Source: Spiribacter halobius (GTDB lineage: Bacteria; Pseudomonadota; Gammaproteobacteria; Nitrococcales; Nitrococcaceae). From it: a stretch of DNA of 64,000 nucleotides. The stretch spans positions 2,108,001 to 2,172,000 of the forward strand of contig NZ_CP086615.1 of assembly GCF_020883455.1 (NCBI RefSeq). The letters are read 5' to 3'. A program made the translations under genes and the position numbers. Below are positions 47,932 to 60,878 of the stretch, piece by piece. The notes below the pieces were generated by a model. The model saw nothing but the letters and a program-made list of their open reading frames with translations, made no database searches and was not told where the DNA came from. Numbering within the stretch: position 1 is the first letter of the stretch; each line of letters begins with the position of its first letter.

Positions 47932-48977
47932 GCGTTGGCCCGGGTCGCCGCTTCCTCGCTCCATTGCCGGAGCAGGGCAGAGACGTGGCCGAGAAACGGC
48001 CAGGCGACCAGCAGCTGGGTGAACAGGATGGTGGAGGGCAGCGCCTCGCGCTCGCGCGCCGTGGCCGCCGGCGCCGGCAGACCGGCGAGGTTGAGGATCT
48101 CGTCCTCGAGCTGGCGCAGCGCGTCCATGGGCATGCGGCCGTCCACGTGCACCACGTTCACCGGACGCCCCCAGAAGCTGCTGGGCACCGTCGCGATCAT
48201 GAACGGCATCGCCTGCTGGCGGGTCATGTTGTTCATGTCCACCGGCATGTACAGGGAAGGCTGCGGCACTTCCGTTGGCGTGACGATGATCTCCATGTGG
48301 TAGCAGGTCTCCGGCACGCGCGCCTTCAGCTCCTCCACGGCGAGCGCCGCCAGCTCGCTCTGGTGGATGCGCACGATGACGTCCGCATTGGCCTTCTGGA
48401 AATCGATCCAGCGGCGGTAGTCCGCCTGCCGCAGCTCCATCTGGCGCCGGGCCTCCGCCGGCTCGTAGCCGCGCTCGCTGACGTCACGGTCGAGCTTCCA
48501 CTGCCATTTCACGTCGTCGTCGGAGTCCACGTACAGGCGGAAGTCCACGAAGGGCAGGAACTCCGGATACAGGGTGTGCAGCCCCTCGACGATGATCACC
48601 GGCGTCGGCCGGTGCCGGCGCGGCGCGGCGAAGGTGCCCGTCTCATGGTCGTAGACCGGAACCTCCACCGTCTCGCCGCGGCGCAGCCGCGCCAGGTGGT
48701 CCACCGCCTGGGGCAGGTGGTTCGCCCGCGGATCCAGCGGCGAGCGCCCGCTCCGCCGGCGCTGGGCGCGGTCTTCCTTGTGGTAGCCATCGAGGCTGAT
48801 CTGGCTGACCACATCGCTGCCCAGCAACCGCTCGATGCCCTGGGTGTAGGTGGTCTTGCCGCTGCCGCTGTCACCCGCCACGGCGACCACGATCGGCCGG
48901 CCCGCCTCGCGGAGGAGGCCCCGGAGATCGTCGCGGCGCTGCGCGGTATCCGCTGGGCGGCCGGGGTTGCGCTCCAT
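47928..48977 (-). CDS. Phosphoribulokinase/uridine kinase family sugar kinase
   Basis: A 349-residue P-loop kinase. Walker A is VAGDSGSGKTTYTQG (residues 33-47), followed by SLDGYHKEDRAQRR, which corresponds to the substrate-binding DxYH motif, and IVEGLHTLYPEFLPFVDFRL with the Walker B-like region. KWQWKLDRDVSERGY resembles the arginine-rich segment of the plant/cyanobacterial class of phosphoribulokinase. Such enzymes phosphorylate carbon 1 of ribulose 5-phosphate. No Calvin-cycle gene is near; instead it heads the operon for a GGDEF protein, a RuBisCO-like protein and a cupin, suggesting another ketopentose substrate (inference). Confidence 0.8.
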   Translation of the reverse strand: MERNPGRPADTAQRRDDLRGLLREAGRPIVVAVAGDSGSGKTTYTQGIERLLGSDVVSQISLDGYHKEDRAQRRRSGRSPLDPRANHLPQAVDHLARLRRGETVEVPVYDHETGTFAAPRRHRPTPVIIVEGLHTLYPEFLPFVDFRLYVDSDDDVKWQWKLDRDVSERGYEPAEARRQMELRQADYRRWIDFQKANADVIVRIHQSELAALAVEELKARVPETCYHMEIIVTPTEVPQPSLYMPVDMNNMTRQQAMPFMIATVPSSFWGRPVNVVHVDGRMPMDALRQLEDEILNLAGLPAPAATAREREALPSTILFTQLLVAWPFLGHVSALLRQWSEEAATRANA

Positions 48978-49045
48978 GGCGGGTCCTCGCGGCAGGGGGT
49001 GACGGAAGCGGACGGATCAGGTCATGGACGACCGTAGATGCTCCC

Positions 49046-49073
49046 ATTCTCCGGTCCGCCCGAGCGCTGTCAA
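49046..49073 (-). promoter_or_regulatory. Probable promoter of the kinase/RuBisCO-like operon
   Basis: On the minus strand a perfect TTGACA (49068-49073) is 16 bases from GAGAAT (49046-49051), which matches the -10 consensus at four positions. The start would be near 49038, about 60 bases before the kinase ATG. The 211-base gap is shared with the divergent rraA. Confidence 0.45.
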
Positions 49074-49188
49074 ATACTGCCGGCCCGGCGACGGCAGACC
49101 GCCTTCGGCGCTATGCTACCCAGACAGTTGTACGCCCCGCATGGGCGCGGTTAGCGTCGGCGGCGGATCGAGAGGAGTGAGTAGGAGC

Positions 49189-49668
49189 ATGGCGATCAAG
49201 ACCACCGATCTCTGCGATGAGCATGAGGAGGCACTCCGGGTGCTCGCCCCCCTGTTCGGGGATTATGGCGGGCGCCATGCCTTCGCCGGCACCATTGCCA
49301 CGGTCAAGGTGTTCGAGGACAACAGCCGCGTGCGCGAGGCCCTCGACGAGCCGGGCGAGGGTCGCGTGCTGGTGATCGACGGCGGCGGCTCGCTGCGCTG
49401 TGCCCTGCTCGGGGATCAGCTGGCGGCCAAGGCGCGGGACAACGGCTGGAGCGGCGTGGTGGTCTACGGCTGCGTACGCGATGCCGCCGACCTCGCCGAT
49501 CTCGACGTCGGCATCAAGGCGCTGAACACCCATCCCTGCCGCAGCATCAAGCGCGGCGAGGGCGAGCGTGACGTGGCGGTGACCTTTGCCGGCGTAACGC
49601 TGCGCAGCGGCGAGTGGCTCTGCGCCGATGCCGACGGCATCATCGTGGCCGAGCAGCCGCTGGCGTGA
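49189..49668 (+). CDS. rraA: RraA-type regulator of RNase E activity
   Basis: A 159-residue RraA family protein. Proteins of this family bind RNase E and lower its activity; some relatives are oxaloacetate/4-hydroxy-4-methyl-2-oxoglutarate aldolases. Conserved stretches are TTDLCDEHEE at the N-terminus, GRVLVIDGGGSLRCALLGD, VVVYGCVRDAADL and GEWLCADADGIIV. The ATG at 49189 follows TAGGAG, with the open frame upstream being non-coding. The length and the TTDLCD start favour the RNase E regulator type. Confidence 0.9.
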   Translation: MAIKTTDLCDEHEEALRVLAPLFGDYGGRHAFAGTIATVKVFEDNSRVREALDEPGEGRVLVIDGGGSLRCALLGDQLAAKARDNGWSGVVVYGCVRDAADLADLDVGIKALNTHPCRSIKRGEGERDVAVTFAGVTLRSGEWLCADADGIIVAEQPLA

Positions 49669-49743
49669 CGGCAGGACGCGGGCCTTGAACCCAGGGCCGG
49701 CGCCCGCATTGTGAACTGAGCCAGTCGCCGGGAGGAGAGACGC

Positions 49744-50202
49744 ATGCGCACACCGGTCAGCACCCTGTTGCGTGGCAAGGCAGGGCAGCTTCATGTCCTG
49801 GGTCCGGACGCCACCGTGGCGGATGCCGTACACGAGATGAACCGGCACGACGTCGGCGCCGTTCTGGTCATGGACCCGGAGCAGAATCTGCTTGGGATCT
49901 TCACCGAACGGGACGTCCTGCGGCGCGTTATCGAAGCGAACCTCGATCACGCCAGGACGCCGCTGGAGCAGGTCATGACGCGCAAGGTGATCTGCCTGCG
50001 GCCGGATACGCCGGTGCAGGACGCGCTCGCCCTGGTCAGCAGCCACAACATCCGCCATCTGCCGGTGGTGGAGAACGAGCGCGTGCTCGGCATGATCTCG
50101 GTGCGGGATCTGACCACGGCGCTGGTGAGCGAGCGCGAGCACGAGCTCGCCGAGCTCACGGACTACATCTACGGCAGCTATGGTGGCCATGCCGGAGGCT
50201 GA
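49744..50202 (+). CDS. Two-CBS-domain protein
   Basis: A 152-residue protein made almost only of two CBS domains (about 10-70 and 78-138), with GPDATVADAVHEMNRHDVGA, VMDPEQNLLGIFTERDVLRR, LRPDTPVQDALALVSSHNIR and MISVRDLTTALV. Such stand-alone pairs bind adenine nucleotides and sense energy state, often acting on another protein; the partner is unknown. It overlaps the start of hslR by some 14-23 bases and is 75 bases after rraA. Confidence 0.85.
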   Translation: MRTPVSTLLRGKAGQLHVLGPDATVADAVHEMNRHDVGAVLVMDPEQNLLGIFTERDVLRRVIEANLDHARTPLEQVMTRKVICLRPDTPVQDALALVSSHNIRHLPVVENERVLGMISVRDLTTALVSEREHELAELTDYIYGSYGGHAGG

Positions 50203-50581
50203 CGGCGTCCGCCTTGATCGCTGGCTCTGGGCGGCGCGCTTCTTCAAGACCCGCCGGCTGGCCGTGGACGCGATCAAGGGCGGCAAGGTCAGTGTCGACG
50301 GCGCCCGGGCGAAGCCGGCGCGCACGGTGCGGGCCGGGCAGCGGGTCAGCGTCACCAAGGGTGCGGTGACCTTCGATGTGGACGTTCTCGGTCTCTCCGA
50401 GCAGCGGGGGCCCGCTACGGAGGCCGAAAAGCTCTACGCCGAGACCGACGCCAGCATCGCAGAGCGCGAGCGCCAGCGTGCCCAGCGCCGGGCGGTCGCC
50501 GCCGCCATTCCGCAGCCCGATCACCGCCCGGACCGGCGCGACCGCCGCCGCCTCGCCGCCTTCAAGCGCGGCAGCGGGTGA
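50180..50581 (+). CDS. hslR: Heat shock protein 15 (S4-domain ribosome-rescue factor)
   Basis: A 133-residue RNA-binding protein like E. coli Hsp15, which binds free 50S subunits that carry a stalled nascent chain. The S4 domain starts VRLDRWLWAARFFKTRRLAV and includes GGKVSVDGARAKPA. The basic C-terminal tail (PQPDHRPDRRDRRRLAAFKR) matches the family. The start may be the ATG at 50180 or at 50189; neither has a strong ribosome site. It overlaps the glycosyltransferase gene by four bases. Confidence 0.92.
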   Translation: MVAMPEADGVRLDRWLWAARFFKTRRLAVDAIKGGKVSVDGARAKPARTVRAGQRVSVTKGAVTFDVDVLGLSEQRGPATEAEKLYAETDASIAERERQRAQRRAVAAAIPQPDHRPDRRDRRRLAAFKRGSG

Positions 50582-51576
50582 CCACGGCGCCCGCAGTCTC
50601 TGTCGTCCTGCCGGTGCGGGATGGCGGCCACTGCCTCGCCACGGCTGCGGCAAGTATCCTCGACCAGACCCGGCCGGACCTGGAGCTGCTGGTGGTGGAC
50701 GACGGCAGCCGCGACGGCGCCGTGGCGGCGCTGCCGCCGGAGCCGCGACTGCGCCGGCTGGCAGCGCGCGGCCGGGGCATCGTCGCGGCGCTGAACACCG
50801 GCCTCGCGGCGGCGCAGGCGCCGGTCATCGCGCGCATGGATGCCGACGACGTGGCCCGCCCCGACCGACTGGCACGCCAGCTCGCCCTGCTCCAGGCCGA
50901 GCCCGATGTCGATATCGTCGGCGCCGAGGTCAGGATCGTCACCGACCACGGCTCACCCGGCGCCGGCTATCGGCGCTACGAGGCCTGGATCAACGATCTG
51001 CGCACGCCCTCCGCCATCGCGGCGGCGATGTTCGTCGAGTCCCCCATTCCCCATCCCACGGCGGTGATGCGCCGGACGGCCCTGGAACGGCTCGGCGGCT
51101 ATCGCGAGGCCCCCTGGGCCGAGGATTATGACCTCTGGCTGCGCGCCCACCTGGCCGGCTGCCGGATGGCCAAGCCCGCCGGCGTGCTGCTGGACTGGCA
51201 CGACGGGCCGCATCGGCTCTCCCGGCGGGATCCCCGGTGCAGCGACGCCGCCTTCACCGCCGCCCGCGCCCATTATCTGATTCGCGGGCCGGCCGCGAGG
51301 CGGCCCCTCGTTATCTGGGGCGCCGGCACCTACGGCGGGCGGCTGTGCGATGCGCTGGTGCGGGAGGGCGGCGACGTACGCGCCTTCATCGATATCGACC
51401 CGCGCCGCATCGGCGGCCACAAGCGGAACCGTCCGGTGCAGGGGCCGGGTGACCCGCTGCCGCCCAGGGCCCTGGTGTTGGCGGCCGTGCGCTCAGCGGG
51501 CGCACGCGAGCGCATCGCCGCGCATCTGACGGGTCGAGGCCTGCGAGAGGGCACCGACTTCATCGCTGCCGGGTAG
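50578..51576 (+). CDS. Family 2 glycosyltransferase with C-terminal Rossmann-like domain
   Basis: A 332-residue protein. Residues 1-220 are a GT-A glycosyltransferase: VSVVLPVRDGGHCLATAAAS, LLVVDDGSRDG, the metal site ARMDADDVARPDRL and the acceptor region PWAEDYDLWLRAHLAGC. From about 240 a second domain begins with RPLVIWGAGTYGGRLCDALV and AFIDIDPRRIGGH, a nucleotide-binding fold as found in sugar-modifying proteins. The donor and acceptor are unknown, and no cell-surface gene cluster surrounds it. The start is a GTG at 50578. Confidence 0.85.
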   Translation: MTTAPAVSVVLPVRDGGHCLATAAASILDQTRPDLELLVVDDGSRDGAVAALPPEPRLRRLAARGRGIVAALNTGLAAAQAPVIARMDADDVARPDRLARQLALLQAEPDVDIVGAEVRIVTDHGSPGAGYRRYEAWINDLRTPSAIAAAMFVESPIPHPTAVMRRTALERLGGYREAPWAEDYDLWLRAHLAGCRMAKPAGVLLDWHDGPHRLSRRDPRCSDAAFTAARAHYLIRGPAARRPLVIWGAGTYGGRLCDALVREGGDVRAFIDIDPRRIGGHKRNRPVQGPGDPLPPRALVLAAVRSAGARERIAAHLTGRGLREGTDFIAAG

Positions 51577-51640
51577 CCTCTGGTAAAGCCGGGGAGGGGG
51601 TAGCTTTGACCTTGGGGAGGGTTCGGAGCCGTTTCCCTCT

Positions 51641-51707
51641 CCCGGGACACGCCGTAAATACATCCCTGTAGGCTCCACTGCGGCATCCCTGCCGCAGAGG
51701 GTCCCGG
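51641..51707 (+). repeat. 67-bp structured repeat, copy 2
   Basis: Same length and orientation as the copy at 41959, with the internal hairpin CTGCGGCA-TCCC-TGCCGCAG unchanged. Differences are scattered single bases (GTAAATA for GTGAATA, CCCTGTAGG for CCATGTAGG, CTCCAC for CTCGAC). It lies between the convergent glycosyltransferase and GlcG/HbpS-like genes. Confidence 0.75.
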
Positions 51708-51817
51708 TTACGGCGGCCGCTCTCCAGGCCCCGGCACGGCGTTGCTCGCCTCTTACTGCGCAGGCGAGGCAGCCGGGTGTCGACTTCCGCCTGCGGTGGC
51801 AGCCGACCTCCCGCGGA

Positions 51818-52282
51818 TTACTCCGCCGCGTCAATCCCGGGCTTGAGGCCCGCGGCCTCGATGCCGGCGAGGGCGCATTCCTCGTCTGCGTCGGAGGTGT
51901 CGCCGGTGACGCCAACGGCGCCGACGCTGTGGTTCCGGTCATCCAGCACCAGGACGCCGCCGGGCACCGGGACGAAGCGCCCGTCCGAGGCGGCGGCCAG
52001 CGCCGCCTGGAAGGCTTCGCGGCCCTGGTTGCGGGCACCGATCGTGCGGCTGCCGATGCCGAGCCCGAGCGCGCCCCAGGCCTTGCCCTGGGCGACCTCC
52101 ATGCGCAGGATCCCGGCGCCGTCCTCGCGCTCCATGGCGACGATGTGACCGCCGGCATCCAGCACGACCACCGTGAGCGGCATGTAGCCCTTCTCCCGCC
52201 CGCGGGCCTTCGCGCCCTCGATAATCGCCTTGGCCTTGGCCAGCGGCAGGGTAGTGGTGAGTGAGAAGACGTCGCTTGGCAT
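51818..52282 (-). CDS. GlcG/HbpS family protein (DUF336)
   Basis: A 154-residue small protein of the GlcG/HbpS (haem-degrading or haem-binding) family. Typical stretches are LPLAKAKAIIEGAKARGREK, MPLTVVVLDAGGHIVAMERE and PVPGGVLVLDDRNHSVGAVG, then VTGDTSDADEECALAGIEAA. Members form octamers; some bind haem, others sit in glycolate operons without known role. No signal peptide is seen. The ATG at 52282 has AAAGGAAG before it; the frame upstream of this is not used. Confidence 0.88.
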   Translation of the reverse strand: MPSDVFSLTTTLPLAKAKAIIEGAKARGREKGYMPLTVVVLDAGGHIVAMEREDGAGILRMEVAQGKAWGALGLGIGSRTIGARNQGREAFQAALAAASDGRFVPVPGGVLVLDDRNHSVGAVGVTGDTSDADEECALAGIEAAGLKPGIDAAE

Positions 52283-52502
52283 TTCTACTTCCTTTGGTCG
52301 GGTTTCGTGTTGGGTGGGCGCTGCGCAGTGTAGCGCGCGTCGAAGTCTTGTTCTGACGGTCGCGTCCATCCCGCCTGGTCGCGGCCACGCAAACGCGAGG
52401 CCTCGCAGCGGCGGTGGACGCGAACCTTAAACGTTAAACCCGAAACCCGAAACCGCGCCGGGGCCGCCAGGCGAACGTCAGTGAGCCGCGCTGGGCGCGG
52501 CC

Positions 52503-52529
52503 GTCGGCGAGCGCTGCGCGCTTGCCGAC
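52503..52529 (-). terminator. Hairpin directly after the uvrA-like gene
   Basis: An 11-bp stem (GTCGGCGAGCG paired with complementary bases, one G-T pair) with a five-base loop adjoins the stop codon at 52530. No T tract is seen. Upstream toward the GlcG-like gene the gap also holds short direct repeats of AAACCCG (52434-52453). Confidence 0.45.
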
Positions 52530-58172
<5,643 letters not shown>

Positions 58173-58200
58173 GGGCTGGGGTCCTTCGCTGCGTGGGCGC

Positions 58201-58225
58201 GCTGCCGCGGTCAGACCGCGGCAGC
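58201..58225. other. Hairpin upstream of the uvrA-like gene
   Basis: GCTGCCGCGGT-CAG-ACCGCGGCAGC is a perfect 11-bp stem 28 bases before the uvrA-like start, hence probably in its leader RNA. No LexA-type CTGT-N8-ACAG box is visible in the 317-base divergent gap 58173-58489. The gap also holds the repeat at 58290 and a TATACT on the minus strand (58273-58278) with no good -35 partner. Confidence 0.4.
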
Positions 58226-58289
58226 CTGAGGGCGTTCCGGGGGCCTGGCGCGGCCGCTACCGAAGCCCGCCAGTATACCGGTGATGACT

Positions 58290-58347
58290 AGCCCGCATCT
58301 CTCACCCATCCACGGCTGCGGGCGCGGATCGGTGAGGGATGCGGGCT
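58290..58347. repeat. Short relative of the MITE-like element
   Basis: AGCCCGCATCTCTCACC at one end and its complement with one mismatch at the other enclose a core ATCCACGGCTGCGGGCGCGG that matches the right end of the 60554-60733 element in inverse orientation. It is a 58-bp hairpin in the divergent gap between the uvrA-like gene and atoE, perhaps a solo end or an internally deleted copy. Confidence 0.72.
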
Positions 58348-58489
58348 GGCCGCGGACTGCTCACGCGGCCTGCGGGCGGTGCCGCGTCCCGTGTCGCAAT
58401 GCCGCCGTGTGAGCGGATAGACTGCGCCCGCGGTGTGAAGCGATTCGCGCCCGTCTTGGGCCAACAAACAACCGTCCGGGGGAGAGAAC

Positions 58490-59809
58490 ATGTTCAAGCG
58501 CATGACCCGCGGCTCCGTCTTCATGGTGGAGCGCTACCTGCCCGATCCCTACGTACTCGTGCTGCTGCTTACCCTGGTGGTGTTCGTTGCCGGCATGCTG
58601 GTGCAGGGCGCGACGCCCGTTGCCATGGTCGAGCACTGGGGTAACGGCTTCTGGAACCTGCTCACCTTCTCCATGCAGATGGTGCTGATCCTGGTGACCG
58701 GCTTCGTGCTCGCCAGCACTCCGTTCTTCAAGCGCATCCTGCGGGCCCTGGCCGGGACCGCGAAGACGCCCGGGCAGGCCATCGTGCTGGTGACGCTGGT
58801 CTCGCTCGCCGCGGCCTGGATCAACTGGGGCTTCGGGCTCGTCATCGGCGCCCTGTTCGCCCGCCAGCTGGCCCAGGCAGTGCCGGACGTGGACTACAAG
58901 CTGCTGATCGCCAGTGCCTATAGCGGGTTCCTCGTGTGGCACGGGGGCCTGGCCGGCTCCGTGCCGCTGGTGATCGCCACCGAGGGGCACTTCACCGCCG
59001 AGCGCATCGGCGTCATCCCCACCAGCGAGACCATCTTCGCGACCTTCAACCTGGTCATCGTGCTGGCGCTGTTCGTGCTCGTGCCGCTGATCAACCGCGC
59101 CATGCTGGGCCGGCCGGAGGACGCGGTGAAGGTGGATCCGGCCCGGCTCGCCGCCGCGGAAGAAGAATCCGAGCTGCGCTGGGAGCGCCCGGCGGACAGG
59201 GTGGAGAACAGCCTGACGCTGGGGCTCGCCATCGGCGTCATGGGCCTGGTGTTCGTCGCCTACTACTTCCTCGTCAACAACGGCGGGCTCAACCTCAACA
59301 TCGTCAACTTCCTGTTCCTCTTCCTCGGCATCTGCCTGCACGGGCGCCCGTCCCGGTTCCTGGCCTCGGTGCGGGAGGCGGTGGGCGGTGCCGCCGGCAT
59401 CATCATCCAGTTCCCGTTCTACGCCGGGATCATGGGCATGATGACGGACTCCGGGCTCGCCGCGACGCTGTCCGAGGGGTTCGTGGCTATCTCCAACGAG
59501 GTGACCTTTCCGCTGTTCACCTTCCTCTCCGCCGGCATCGTGAACATCTTCGTGCCCTCCGGCGGCGGCCAGTGGGCGGTGCAGGCGGAAATCATGCTCG
59601 GCGCCGGCGAGGCCCTGGGCGTGGACGCCGCGCGCACGGCCATGGCGGTGGCCTGGGGGGACGCCTGGACCAACATGATCCAGCCGTTCTGGGCGCTGCC
59701 GGCACTGGCCATCGCCGGCCTTTCGGCCAAGGACATCATGGGCTACTGCCTCATGGTCCTGCTGTTCTCCGGCGTGGTCATCGGCCTTGGCCTGATGTTC
59801 CTGCCGTAG
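58490..59809 (+). CDS. atoE: Short-chain fatty acid transporter AtoE family protein
   Basis: A 439-residue inner-membrane carrier of the AtoE family, which imports short-chain fatty acids such as acetoacetate or butyrate. About ten hydrophobic segments are seen. Conserved family stretches are YLPDPYVLVLLLTLVVFVAG, SLAAAWINWGFGLVIGALFA, FPFYAGIMGMMTDSGLA and VPSGGGQWAVQAEIMLGA. The Arg/Glu-rich cytosolic loop lies near residues 205-240. No acetoacetate CoA-transferase gene is adjacent, so the substrate remains open. The ATG at 58490 follows GGGGGAG. Confidence 0.92.
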   Translation: MFKRMTRGSVFMVERYLPDPYVLVLLLTLVVFVAGMLVQGATPVAMVEHWGNGFWNLLTFSMQMVLILVTGFVLASTPFFKRILRALAGTAKTPGQAIVLVTLVSLAAAWINWGFGLVIGALFARQLAQAVPDVDYKLLIASAYSGFLVWHGGLAGSVPLVIATEGHFTAERIGVIPTSETIFATFNLVIVLALFVLVPLINRAMLGRPEDAVKVDPARLAAAEEESELRWERPADRVENSLTLGLAIGVMGLVFVAYYFLVNNGGLNLNIVNFLFLFLGICLHGRPSRFLASVREAVGGAAGIIIQFPFYAGIMGMMTDSGLAATLSEGFVAISNEVTFPLFTFLSAGIVNIFVPSGGGQWAVQAEIMLGAGEALGVDAARTAMAVAWGDAWTNMIQPFWALPALAIAGLSAKDIMGYCLMVLLFSGVVIGLGLMFLP

Positions 59810-59827
59810 GCGTGTTCGCCTGAACCT

Positions 59828-59857
59828 GCTGCTGTCAGGGGCCTCCCTGGCAGCAGC
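59828..59857. terminator. Bidirectional hairpin between atoE and the lipoprotein gene
   Basis: GCTGCTG and CAGGG pair with CCCTG and CAGCAGC, joined by one G-T pair, giving a 13-bp stem with a GCCT loop. It sits between the two convergent stop codons (59809 and 59890), as expected for a shared terminator, but lacks T tracts. Confidence 0.55.
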
Positions 59858-59889
59858 GCAGCCCGGGGCCTGCGGAGGCGGGCACGCCC

Positions 59890-60813
59890 TCAGTGCAGGG
59901 CGATGCCGCAGCCCTGCAGGGCCTGCCCGTCGAGCTCCAGCGCCACCTGCCAGTCGAACGCCCGCCCGCTCATGTCATCCCGGCAGGGGGCCGGGGTCAG
60001 CGCGGCGCGGAGGCGGGCGTCGTCGGTTTCCAGTGTCAGGTCGAACCCGGTTTCCCGCGCCAGCCGGGCCTCTGCGTCCGCGGCCGGAAAGCGCAAGGTG
60101 CGCGTGCCGTAGTCGGTGACGAGGGTCGTGCGCCGCGGGCCGAGCTCCAGCCGCCAGCCCGGCTCGTTGCCGACGGCAAGGAAGTCCACGCCGCGCAGCC
60201 GCGCGTCCTCTACCAGGGAGCCGAAGCGGTCCTCCTCGCAATGGAGCGTGCGCCCGTCGGCGGTGGTTACCCGCGCCTCCCGGCCACCGCTGCGGAAGCT
60301 GACGCCTTCGGCACCGAGGTAGCGGCTGCCGGAGGCCGCAGGCACGCGTTCCAGCTCGACATTACGGGCGGGAAAGAAGAGATAGAGGCGGTCTTCGCCC
60401 GCTCGCTCGGCGACAAGCCGGCTGTCGTTGTCGCAGACGTAGGCGCGGGCGGCGAGGTCGCCCATCGGGAGCTGCCGGTCCAGCGTCCCGGGCGCGGACG
60501 TCGGCGACGGCGCCGCGCAGCCTCCGAGAATGAGGCTGAGCGCGAGCAGGGCTAGCCCGCCTATCTCACCGATTCGCGAAGCGAGGGCGTGGAGATGGCG
60601 GGCAAGACAAGGCGCGGGAGAGCACGGGCGCGCAGGCGTACTCGACAGTACGTCGAGCACCCGAGCCGAGCGCAACGCAGGTTTGTCCGCCAGATCCGCG
60701 CCCGCAGCCGTGGATCGGTGAGATAGGCGGGCTCGTGCGAGCCGGCGTTCTTCGCCCGACGCCGCGGCGCACCTGCGTCGGTCAGCGCCGGCTTGCTCCC
60801 GCAGGGCCGTCAT
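59890..60813 (-). CDS. Lipoprotein with MliC-like and COG3650-like domains, signal region interrupted by a repeat
   Basis: A 307-codon frame. A lipoprotein signal core LALLALSLILGGC lies at about residues 87-99, far from the ATG at 60813, which has GGGAGG four to five bases before it. The 60 codons in front of that core (about 27-86) are the MITE-like element at 60554-60733. After the lipobox an MliC-type lysozyme-inhibitor domain (YVCDNDSRLVAERAGEDRLY, LHCEEDRFG) is followed by a COG3650-type domain (VGNEPGWRLELGPRRTTLV, FDWQVALELDGQALQGCGIA). It may inhibit lysozyme at the envelope, if exported. Whether export still works is unclear: either translation restarts at a GTG in the element (about 48 residues before the Cys) or the gene is impaired. 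tmcA ends 66 bases upstream. Confidence 0.72.
   Translation of the reverse strand: MTALREQAGADRRRCAAASGEERRLARARLSHRSTAAGADLADKPALRSARVLDVLSSTPARPCSPAPCLARHLHALASRIGEIGGLALLALSLILGGCAAPSPTSAPGTLDRQLPMGDLAARAYVCDNDSRLVAERAGEDRLYLFFPARNVELERVPAASGSRYLGAEGVSFRSGGREARVTTADGRTLHCEEDRFGSLVEDARLRGVDFLAVGNEPGWRLELGPRRTTLVTDYGTRTLRFPAADAEARLARETGFDLTLETDDARLRAALTPAPCRDDMSGRAFDWQVALELDGQALQGCGIALH
60554..60733. mobile_element. 180-bp MITE-like element with 20-bp terminal inverted repeats
   Basis: AGCCCGCCTATCTCACCGAT (60554-60573) and its exact complement (60714-60733) are perfect terminal inverted repeats. The interior has a CTCGAC-AGTAC-GTCGAG hairpin (60640s) and no gene of its own. The length, 180 bp, is a multiple of three and it carries no stop codon in the host frame. 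No clear target duplication is seen. Fragments with the same right-end core are at 58290 and 17290. Mobility would need a transposase elsewhere. Confidence 0.8.
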
Positions 60814-60878
60814 GATGCCTCCCGATGATGCGCTGTTGCCCATGCCTCGGCCGCCGGGCATGGCTTCCGGGGGCACGG

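Noticed and set aside
47928-48977. Annotation as Calvin-cycle phosphoribulokinase (cbbP/prk)
   Set aside because: The family match is good, but no carboxylating RuBisCO or other Calvin gene is in the window and the partner RuBisCO-like protein cannot be a normal carboxylase, so the specific name is not justified.
49068-49073. Shared promoter driving rraA from the same TTGACA
   Set aside because: The hexamer reads on the minus strand only. A TATGCT upstream of rraA (near 49110) has no convincing -35 partner.
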